The notes under the pieces are model-generated. The model searched no databases. It saw nothing but the letters and a program-made list of their open reading frames with translations, and was not told where the DNA came from. Below are positions 9,480-16,766 of a stretch of 64,000 bases of DNA, piece after piece. Both the position numbers and the translations under genes were made by a program. The stretch is from Caulochytrium protostelioides (taxonomy: Eukaryota > Chytridiomycota > Caulochytriomycetes > Caulochytriales > Caulochytriaceae). The stretch is taken from NCBI GenBank assembly GCA_003615045.1, contig ML014204.1, positions 1 to 64,000 on the forward strand. Reading direction: 5' to 3'. How positions within the stretch are numbered: position 1 is the first letter of the stretch; the number at the start of each line of letters is the position of its first letter.

Positions 9480-9800
9480 GCGTCGGCGCGGTCGGGGAAT
9501 CGCCCGCCCGGGTCTGGCGGACCGGGTCGGCCCGCGTCGGCAGCAGTCATCCCGGTCCGCAGGACCCGAGTGTATGCCCGCATGTGGTCCTGATACCCGG
9601 TCAACGCCGGCGTCAGGGGACCACGTGGCTTGCTGTCGTATGAAGCCAACAACGGCAAGTTGGTGAACCGCGATCACCATGCCGCGTTGACCATCCGACG
9701 CTGCCTGGCCTTACCCGCTAGACCGATAGCGCTGTGCCGCAAGCCGGAGCCAACCAGGTTGCGGCCCAAGGTCGGCAAGCTCATCCGCATCCGCCACTGA
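9480..9800 (+). pseudogene. TnpB/Fanzor-like nuclease fragment C (RuvC-III and C-terminus)
   Basis: The plus-strand frame ending with TGA at 9798-9800 reads RGLLSYEANNGKLVNRDHHA followed by ALTIRRCLALPARP and a basic tail ending KVGKLIRIRH. A VNRDxNAAxNIRR-like motif is the hallmark of RuvC-III in TnpB and Fanzor nucleases (here His for Asn and Thr for Asn), and GLL...C/Y before it matches the region of the zinc-ribbon half-motif. The same frame upstream has a TGA near 9590 and a Gly/Pro-rich stretch (GPGRPASAAVIPVRR) that could be the degraded RuvC-II neighbourhood. It is the complementary half to fragment B and lies on the opposite strand beyond secreted copy 2. Confidence 0.5.
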
Positions 9801-9911
9801 ACCAAAATGTACGGCCTCGGTGGGGGACCCCTCGTGGGCACCACGGAGGGCATGGCGCATATCGTGAGGTGCGAGGAAGGGCCTATGAGACCGCGTCGAA
9901 CAAAAAAAAAA

Positions 9912-9954
9912 CAACGCTTGGTTTGGCGCGATGCTCGCGCCAAACCAAGCGTTG
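9912..9954. repeat. Perfect 20-bp inverted repeat (hairpin, 3-nt loop)
   Basis: caacgcttggtttggcgcga is followed by tgc and then the exact reverse complement of the first arm. An A-run (9902-9911) abuts the left arm. It lies 112 bp downstream of the stop codon of Fanzor-like fragment C and 140 bp upstream of the SURF1 start. A structured 3' non-coding RNA of a TnpB/Fanzor element, a terminal hairpin of a small transposon, or an A-run-coupled transcriptional hairpin are all possible. Confidence 0.7.
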
Positions 9955-10091
9955 CCCGCGCCCACCTGCTGATCTGGGTCTTCCATCCCCTCTTCGAATC
10001 ATCGACGCCACGACCCCATGACTCGCGTGGTCACGCCAATATTCTCCTGCTGTGTTGCTTCGGCGCGTTTGCGTGGGTGCGTTCTGTCATC

Positions 10092-11183
10092 ATGTCGCTG
10101 AGGTTCTTGAAGGCCACGTGGTCGCAGCGGCTCCCGACGTGGGCTGCCTCCCCGGGACGCGTCGCGGCATGGCCGCTGTCGCCGCGTTCCACACTCCCGT
10201 CTGTTTTGTGGTATCGACCTGGGCAAGCCCTGCGCCTTTCTCGCAGCAGTAGTGGCCACAGCAGCAGCAACAGCACCCATGAGGGCGCGCGGCCGGGTCC
10301 GCCGCGACCCGCGTATGGATCGATTGCGACGCGCGATGCCTGGCTGTGGATCTTTCCGCTCGTCACGTTTGGCCTGGGCTGCTGGCAAGTCTACCGCCTG
10401 CGCTGGAAACGCCGTCTCATCGAGACGCTTGAGCAGCGCTCAAAGGAGCCGCCGGTGCCGCTGTCGGCACTAACCGACGAAGTGGGCCGCCCCTTCACGC
10501 TCGGCGCCCCCGGGCAGCCGACGTATGCGGAGTTTACCCGCGTCACGATCACGGGCGAGTTCCTCCACGACCAGGAGATGTACCTCGGCCCGCGCAACCG
10601 CAACGACGCGGCAGGCGTCGGCGGCGGCATCATCAGCAACGGTGCCGGGATCGGCTACTACGTGTTTACGCCGTTCCGGCTCGCTGGCTCGGGCCACACG
10701 ATCCTCGTGAACCGCGGATGGATCCCGAAGGCCGCGCGCGCCCAGCGTGTGCCCGGCCGCGACGACGTCACGGGCCCTGTGACGCTGGTCGGGATGACGC
10801 GGCACGGCGAGCCGTCGAACGCGTTTGCCCTGACCAACAAGCCGCAGCAGAACGAGTGGTTCTGGATCGAGGTCGAGGCGATGGCCGCACACACCGGCGC
10901 CCTGCCGGTCCTCGTGGAGATGCAGCGCGCCGGCATGGCGCTGTCGAGCCCGGGCGCGCTGATGCCGGCGAGTCCGGCGCCCCGCGCCACGGAGATCAAG
11001 GTCCGCAACACGCATCTCGAGTATGCCATCACGTGGTTCGGGCTGTTCGCCTTCAGCACGTGGTGGATCACGCGGCGGCCGCGCTTCCATCGCCTGCCCG
11101 GCACCGCCCGCGCGGCGCCCCTCTCCAGCCCGCCGCATCCCACTGCGAAAATGCCTTCACGCGCGCCTCCCAACACGAATTAG
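10092..11183 (+). CDS. SURF1: SURF1 family cytochrome c oxidase assembly protein
   Basis: A 363-residue protein. SURF1 (yeast Shy1) sits in the inner mitochondrial membrane and helps mature the Cox1 haem centre of complex IV. The first ~75 residues are rich in Arg, Ser and Ala without acidic residues, as in a matrix presequence. TM1 is DAWLWIFPLVTFGLGCWQVY (about 82-101) followed by the family-typical RLRWKRRLIE. The intermembrane domain contains YLGPRN, GYYVFTPFRL and ILVNRGWIPK, all hallmark SURF1 stretches. TM2 is EYAITWFGLFAFSTWW near 310-328. The length lies between human (300) and yeast (389) proteins. I chose the ATG at 10092 because the frame upstream of it contains the hairpin and the Fanzor-like debris. 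Confidence 0.95.
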   Translation: MSLRFLKATWSQRLPTWAASPGRVAAWPLSPRSTLPSVLWYRPGQALRLSRSSSGHSSSNSTHEGARPGPPRPAYGSIATRDAWLWIFPLVTFGLGCWQVYRLRWKRRLIETLEQRSKEPPVPLSALTDEVGRPFTLGAPGQPTYAEFTRVTITGEFLHDQEMYLGPRNRNDAAGVGGGIISNGAGIGYYVFTPFRLAGSGHTILVNRGWIPKAARAQRVPGRDDVTGPVTLVGMTRHGEPSNAFALTNKPQQNEWFWIEVEAMAAHTGALPVLVEMQRAGMALSSPGALMPASPAPRATEIKVRNTHLEYAITWFGLFAFSTWWITRRPRFHRLPGTARAAPLSSPPHPTAKMPSRAPPNTN

Positions 11184-12245
11184 TCCACCACGGCGAACGG
11201 GACGTTCGCGTTGGTCGCTATTCTCCGAGAGAGCGAGAGCGAGAGCGAGAGCGAGAGCGAGAGCGAGAGCGAGAGCGAGAGCGAGAGCGAGAGAGAGCTT
11301 GTTTTCTTGCTTAAATCCTCCCAGGACGGGGAGGGTCGGGAAGGCTCGGTCTCAGCAGCGCCCGATGCCGTGAGGCGACGATCGCTCAGCAAGCTGTCCG
11401 GATCATCGTTGTGCCTTTCAGCGGGGTCATCTCCCGATGGGCGGAACCTCGGGGGTGCATCCATTTCGTGTATGTTGATTGGATTGAACGGGACGCGCCA
11501 TGGAAACCCGCGGCTTTCCCTGAAATCGATTGCCTTTGTAGTCTCTTTTGCGGGTGGTACTGTGGCTTGCTGATTGGCATGAGGTTCTCTGTCGAACTGG
11601 GTCCTGGTGAGCTCACGGGGGTGCCTGGCGATGGACGGGCACGCGGGTGCGACGCGAGGGAACCGCGCCGGGGCGGCCGCAGACGGTCCGGGTCCTTTAG
11701 GCAGGCTTGCGTCTGCCGCCCACGGCAGCGGACGGCTGGACCGCCGCATCGCTGGGCCGCCGCACCCCCGATCCCGCGGATCATCCGAAATCAGATCCGT
11801 CGGATGCCGCGACGCGGAGAGAGGACTTTGGACGCCGCGCAGAGCGGGTCCGATCGGGGCCGCCATCCGTCGCTGAACGTCGCACGACGATCGGGACCGA
11901 AGGGGCCTGGCTCAGACAACATCGTCGCGTCTCATCGCGCCTCCTTACCTCCACTCTGCTCTCTCCCTGCTTGGACGCGTCTGCACCGCGTGGGGCCACG
12001 TCGAGCCTGCTCGATCCGCCGTGGCATCCGTGCTCGCCGCCCCTTGCTGGAGCCGCCTTCGCCACTTGCTGGACCCCCCCCGGGCTGGACGTGTGCGTGG
12101 GGGTTGGTGGGCGCCGAACCATCCCGGGCCATACTCGGTCCAGAACCGCGGTCCGGGCTTTCCGCATGAGGGATCGCTGATTGTCGACTGCTGATTGTCG
12201 ATTGCTGGTTGCGGGTTGCCGACGGCTGAAGATCGCCTCGTCGGG
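11184..12245. other. Intergenic with hexanucleotide microsatellite
   Basis: There is no gene I can support between SURF1 and the GH5 gene. Open frames here are created by the (GAGAGC)n repeat or by high GC. The last 300 bp hold the GH5 promoter, but no TATA or CCAAT motif stands out. Confidence 0.5.
11228..11298. repeat. (GAGAGC)n microsatellite
   Basis: About 71 bp of GAGAGC/GCGAGA hexamers lie just 45 bp after the SURF1 stop. On one strand it reads Glu-Ser repeats, which explains several spurious ORFs. Confidence 0.95.
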
Positions 12246-14522
12246 ATGGTCGACATCGATGCTCTGCAGGGCCGTGCCCAGGATCTCGATCGCATCCGCA
12301 TCAAGGACGGCCGTCTCGTCGATGGCGAGGGCCGTGACTTATTGCTGCGCGGGGTCAATCTGTGCGGCGCGTCAAAGCTGCCGACCAATCCCGTGGGCTC
12401 GTCGCACCTGAGCGATGGATTCTGGGACCACCACGAGGTGAGCTTCGCGGGCCGCCCGTTCCCGCAGCATGAGGCCGACACGCATTTTCGCCGCTTGCAG
12501 ACCTGGGGCCTCACCCTCGTCCGCCTAGTCGTTCCGTGGGAGGCCATTGAGCACGCCGGGCCAGGCATTTATGACGACGCCTTCATCGACTCGCTCATCC
12601 CGATCCTCGAGGCCGCCGACCGCCACGGCTGCCGTGTCGTGCTCGACCCCCACCAGGATGTCTGGAGCCGGTATTCCGGCGGGTCAGGCGCGCCCGGCTG
12701 GACGTTCGATGTTGCGGGGATGGACATCCGCGCGTTCAAGGCCACCCATGCCGCCCACGTCCACCAGACTGCCGACGATGTCCGCGACACCCATATGATC
12801 TGGCCGACCAACTACCAGAAACTTGCCAGTGGCACGATGTTCACATTGTTTTTTGGCAGCGAGACGTTTGCGCCGCAGGCCCGCTATGGCGGCCAGAGTG
12901 TCCAGCAGTTTCTGCAGACCTGCTTTATCAAGAGCTTCGCGCATCTGCTGCGCCGCGTGAAGCACTGCCGCGCCGTCGTCGGCATCGAGGTGATGAACGA
13001 GCCGCATCCGGGCTACATCGGCCTCGCGGACCTCACGCGCTTCGACCCCTACACCTGCTTGCACTACCAGTCGGTGCCGTCGGCCTTCGAGTCGATGCAG
13101 CTCGGCCACGGCCGCGCGCTCGACATCGACTTCTACGTTAGGTCGTGGCCATTCCCGACCCGCCGCGTCGGCAAGCGCGTCGTCAATCCCGAGGGCCGCT
13201 GCTGTTGGCGCTCGGGTACGTGCCTCTGGCGCCAGCACGGCGTCTGGGGCGACCGCGACGGCCGCGCCGTGCTGCTGAAGCCCGATTACTTTACGCGCCA
13301 CGCCGACGGCCGTGTGGTCGACTTCTCGCAGGACTTCTGGTTGCCGTTTATCCAGCAGTTCTACGACGCCATGCTCGCTGTCGACCCGGCCGTGCTGGTC
13401 ATGTTCGAGCCAGTGCCCCAGGTCCCGCCGCCGTCCATCCGGCCCGATGCCATGCCCCAGCTGGTGTACGCGCCGCACTGGTATGACCTGAACGCGCTTT
13501 TCAGCAAGTCGTTCACGACTGCGGTCACTCACGACGTACAGCGCCTAGCGCGCAACCCATGGGCGCTCCCGTTCGCGACATACTTTGGCCGCCGCGGCGT
13601 CAAACGCAACTACGCGGGCCAGATCCAGGCCCTCGTTGACGAAGGCCGCGCCCGCGTCGGCGACCGGCCCGTGCTCGTCGGCGAGTGCGGCCTGCCCATG
13701 GACATCAACCAGCGCACCGCCTTCGGCAACGGCGATTACTCGCGCCACGAGCACGCTCTCGACGCCCTGCTCTGGGGCCTCGAGTCCAGCGGCGTCCACT
13801 ATACTCTTTGGAACTACAACCCGGGCAACGACGACGAGTGGGGTGACCACTGGAACGGCGAGAACTTTAGCATATACTCGGATGACTACCGCCGTCACGG
13901 CGACATTGGCCTGCCACTGCCCGCGAAGGATGCGGTGGATTCTACCAGCAGCAACACGGATGATCGTGGCAGCGGCGACCCCTTGGACGAGCACGAAGGC
14001 CACCGCTGGCATAGCAGCCATGGCGGCGGCCGCGTCCTCAACGCGATTCTGCGCCCGGCTGCAGTCAAGCTCTCGGGTCGCCCGCGCCGAGCACGCTTCC
14101 ATCTTGAGCACCTGCGCTACGAGCTGCAGCTCGTCGACCCGCGTCCGGGCGTCGTCACCGAGATCTACGTGCCGAACTGGCACTTCCCGCCCGACCGTGC
14201 CGTCGTCACCCTCTACGGGCCGCCGGTGGCTCGGGCGCTGTGCCCGGTCTGCGCCGCGGGTGGGACCTTCCGGCTGGTCCCTGGGCGACAGACGCTCTAC
14301 TGGATACCCGTGGCGAAGCACGACTGCCCCGACGCCGCCGCCGCTCTTCCGCCACCACCCCGCGTGTGGACCTTGACTGTGCACGTGGCCGGCGTCTCGC
14401 CGCCGCTGCCGTCCCCGATGGCCCTGCACCAGCAGCGGCAGCGGCGACGCCGCGTCCTGCTGGTCCTCTCGGCCATCGGGCTACTCGGGTGGATGATGGG
14501 ATTGCTCCCGGTCGCCATGTAA
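12246..14522 (+). CDS. GH5 family glycosidase, GH5_12-like (sterylglucosidase / endoglycoceramidase-related), tail-anchored
   Basis: A 758-residue protein. The fold starts with GRDLLLRGVNLCGASKLP and LTLVRLVVPWEAIE, typical of the large fungal GH5 enzymes that hydrolyse steryl-beta-glucosides and glucosylceramide (EGCrP-type). The acid/base Glu lies in GIEVMNEPHPGY (E252) and the nucleophile in PVLVGECGLPMD (E480). HQDVWSRYSGG and HYTLWNYNPGNDDEWGD are further family landmarks. There is no N-terminal signal. The C-terminal 25 residues form a hydrophobic helix (VLLVLSAIGLLGWMMGLLP) after a basic RQRRRR stretch, so the catalytic domain probably faces the cytosol from an organelle membrane. Glucoside hydrolysis in sterol-lipid turnover is inferred from the family. 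The ATG at 12246 gives a normal N-terminus. Confidence 0.85.
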   Translation: MVDIDALQGRAQDLDRIRIKDGRLVDGEGRDLLLRGVNLCGASKLPTNPVGSSHLSDGFWDHHEVSFAGRPFPQHEADTHFRRLQTWGLTLVRLVVPWEAIEHAGPGIYDDAFIDSLIPILEAADRHGCRVVLDPHQDVWSRYSGGSGAPGWTFDVAGMDIRAFKATHAAHVHQTADDVRDTHMIWPTNYQKLASGTMFTLFFGSETFAPQARYGGQSVQQFLQTCFIKSFAHLLRRVKHCRAVVGIEVMNEPHPGYIGLADLTRFDPYTCLHYQSVPSAFESMQLGHGRALDIDFYVRSWPFPTRRVGKRVVNPEGRCCWRSGTCLWRQHGVWGDRDGRAVLLKPDYFTRHADGRVVDFSQDFWLPFIQQFYDAMLAVDPAVLVMFEPVPQVPPPSIRPDAMPQLVYAPHWYDLNALFSKSFTTAVTHDVQRLARNPWALPFATYFGRRGVKRNYAGQIQALVDEGRARVGDRPVLVGECGLPMDINQRTAFGNGDYSRHEHALDALLWGLESSGVHYTLWNYNPGNDDEWGDHWNGENFSIYSDDYRRHGDIGLPLPAKDAVDSTSSNTDDRGSGDPLDEHEGHRWHSSHGGGRVLNAILRPAAVKLSGRPRRARFHLEHLRYELQLVDPRPGVVTEIYVPNWHFPPDRAVVTLYGPPVARALCPVCAAGGTFRLVPGRQTLYWIPVAKHDCPDAAAALPPPPRVWTLTVHVAGVSPPLPSPMALHQQRQRRRRVLLVLSAIGLLGWMMGLLPVAM

Positions 14523-15138
14523 TTGATCGATTCCATTCGTGACGAGGAGGAGGAGATGGAGGAGGGTTCGTGACGACGCATCGCCACGGCATTGGGGTTG
14601 CGGTCACCCTCGCGGGCGGTCGTACGCCGACGGCTCAAGCGGGCAACGAGGTATCCCGCTCTGCCCGGTTCTGTCCCGCTGTGCTGCGCCACGCCTCGCT
14701 ACGCCGCGCCGCGCCACGCGGGGCCGTCTCGCCGTCTCACTGCTACTGCCCCCGAGCCGGCTAGGGCGGAACCATGCCAGCCCGCATCCTGGTCCATGCG
14801 GGCCGTCTCCGTCGCCATGGCTATCGCAGTTGCCGTCGTGGTCGCTTTGCAACGCTGCTGCGACCGTCCGCGCCGATCGCCCTGCTGTGTATCTGAAAGG
14901 CGCACGCGGTTCGCCCCCTGGCCGCGGACGGGCCGTTATCTCGTGCCGCAGCATTGTGCATCGCCTCGTCTCGTGGGCGCCATTACCATCGCCACCGCCA
15001 TCGTCATCGACGCCACCGCCCCAGTCGCCGTCGCTTGGGTCTGCCGACGTGCCAACGACTGCCTTCGCAAGCTGTGGGCTGCCTCTTGTGTTCCCTTGTT
15101 TGCGGTACCCGTTTTCACCCCCGTCTCTCCGTTGCACG
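14523..15138. other. Intergenic, no gene recognised
   Basis: An open frame continues upstream of the CZIB start but reads as Arg/Pro/Ala-rich noise. The last 60 bases before the CZIB ATG are pyrimidine-rich (cccccgtctctccgttg). Confidence 0.5.
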
Positions 15139-15618
15139 ATGCCCGTGTTCGAGGTCGCGCTGTCGGCGGAGCTGAACCACCTGACGGCGCTGCGGCCGCA
15201 GGAGCCCGAGACCGAGTATGAGTGGGCCTTCCAGCTCGAGTGCTCGCAGTGCCGCGAGGCGACAGAGGAAGTGAGCTTCACGACGGCCCACGAAGAGGCG
15301 CTGCCGGGATCGCGTGGCACTGCTCACTTCGTGATGAAGTGCCCTTTCTGCGCGAACCAGTTTAGCGCGTCACTCGTCAAGAACAGCGTCAAGGCCGTCG
15401 ACGACACGGACCGCATGACCCCCATTGCGCGGTTCGAGTGGCGCGGCGCCACGCCGACTGCCTTTGTCCCGCGCGACCGCTGGGTCGCCCAGTCGACCGC
15501 CTCCGCCACGACCTTTGACGCGATCCCGCTCTCGGAAAAGGAATTCTTTGAGTATGACGAGGAAGGCGGCACCGATGTCAGCGTTTCGGAGCTTCGCACC
15601 GAGGTGACGAAGGTCTAG
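15139..15618 (+). CDS. CZIB: CXXC zinc-binding protein, DUF866 family (CZIB-like)
   Basis: A 159-residue protein, the same length as the human CZIB (C1orf123) protein. Two zinc-binding pairs are present, LECSQC (C35, C38) and MKCPFC (C68, C71), in the order and spacing of DUF866. Other family positions are seen: NHLTALRP near the start, GSRGTAHFVMKC, a central FEWRG stretch, and the acidic Phe/Asp-rich C-terminal region (EKEFFEYDEE). The biochemical role of the family is not settled; it is conserved across eukaryotes and binds one zinc ion. The frame is open upstream to 14539, but conservation begins at this ATG. Confidence 0.92.
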   Translation: MPVFEVALSAELNHLTALRPQEPETEYEWAFQLECSQCREATEEVSFTTAHEEALPGSRGTAHFVMKCPFCANQFSASLVKNSVKAVDDTDRMTPIARFEWRGATPTAFVPRDRWVAQSTASATTFDAIPLSEKEFFEYDEEGGTDVSVSELRTEVTKV

Positions 15619-16766
15619 ATCACCACCGACCATCGCGGTGAATGGATTAACCCGCTGGTTGACCCACGAACGTGGACGCGCATGCGGATGTAAACGCTAT
15701 CAGGGAACGAGCAAACGAGCGGACATCGGAGCGGGTGATTGCCAACGCACGGCCGACCGCGGACGCTGTGAAAGGGCATCGCGCATCGCGACAGCCGGGA
15801 AGCGCCTCAAGCCGGCGCCCGTTCGGCCGAGGAGGCGCCCGGGAATGGGGCAGCGGCCCCGCCTCCGCCTTCCGCTTCCGCGAGGGCACCCTAAACTCCG
15901 CTCGGACCACATGTTGTGGATCGGCCGACGATCGAGATCGGCGGCAGCCCGTGTACACAGGGCGCGTGCAGTCTGCGCGCCGGCATACCGAGGATCACCC
16001 CTGGAATCCAGGGCGCTTCCCGAAATTCTGCCGGTGCCCTTTTCTTTCATTTTTTTCTCACACTGATTCACGCTAATGCATCGTCATGGACCGAGAACAG
16101 CGTAGGATGTCACATCGCATCGTATCCCTGGGACCCTGCTGTCCAGACGCGATGGACTGGACTGGACTGGACGGGACTGCACGACATTGCAGTGCGATGC
16201 ACTGCACTGCACTGCACTGCACTGCACTGCACTGCACTGCACTGCACTGCGATGCGATGCGATGCGATGCGATGCGATGCAGGTGGGAAAGGCCATGGGA
16301 CGCCATGGCACGGAGCTCAACACCGATGAAATCTGCTTTAAGGGATGTCGGGAGGCTTGGACGGTCTCAGGTTCCATGCCGAGGTTGGCTCACCTACCCG
16401 CGGAACAACGGGCGCCTCAACACCGGCGGGCGCTTTATCCAGCGGCGGCGCTCGGCATCGCGCGTCTGCGGCGTCCGACCCGCCGTGACCGCGCTTTGCT
16501 GATCCGACCCGGACAGCGTCGCGCGACTTGGCTGAAGCGGCAACATCCCGCCCCGTTCCACCAGTTTTCATTTCGCTCGGCCTCGCGACGATTCGTACCG
16601 TTCCGCCGCCATCTACCCGACCCTGCGTGCGCCACATCTTCGCCACGCCGTCGCCACTCCGTCGCACTCCTCACCACGTGGCCGCAACTTCCGGGCCCCC
16701 AGCCACCTCGCCCATCCTGCTGCATTCGCCGCGCATCGCCCGATCGTGAGCGACTGGTGCGTGCGA
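15619..16766. other. Intergenic with pentanucleotide microsatellites
   Basis: There is no supported gene between CZIB and the cyclic-nucleotide-binding protein. The region includes the repeat tract at 16201-16280 and a short (GGACT)n run at 16154-16172. Confidence 0.5.
16201..16280. repeat. (ACTGC)10 followed directly by (GATGC)6
   Basis: Ten exact ACTGC units (16201-16250) switch without a break into six exact GATGC units (16251-16280). The five-base phase is kept across the switch and three bases (TGC) are common to both units. Confidence 0.97.

Noticed and set aside
11211-11314. Open frames with Glu-Ser or Arg-Glu repeats
   Set aside because: They are translations of the (GAGAGC)n microsatellite and occur in several frames at once.
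14539-15138. N-terminal extension of the CZIB frame
   Set aside because: The extension has no conserved residues and starts at a non-ATG codon. The internal ATG gives the exact family length.
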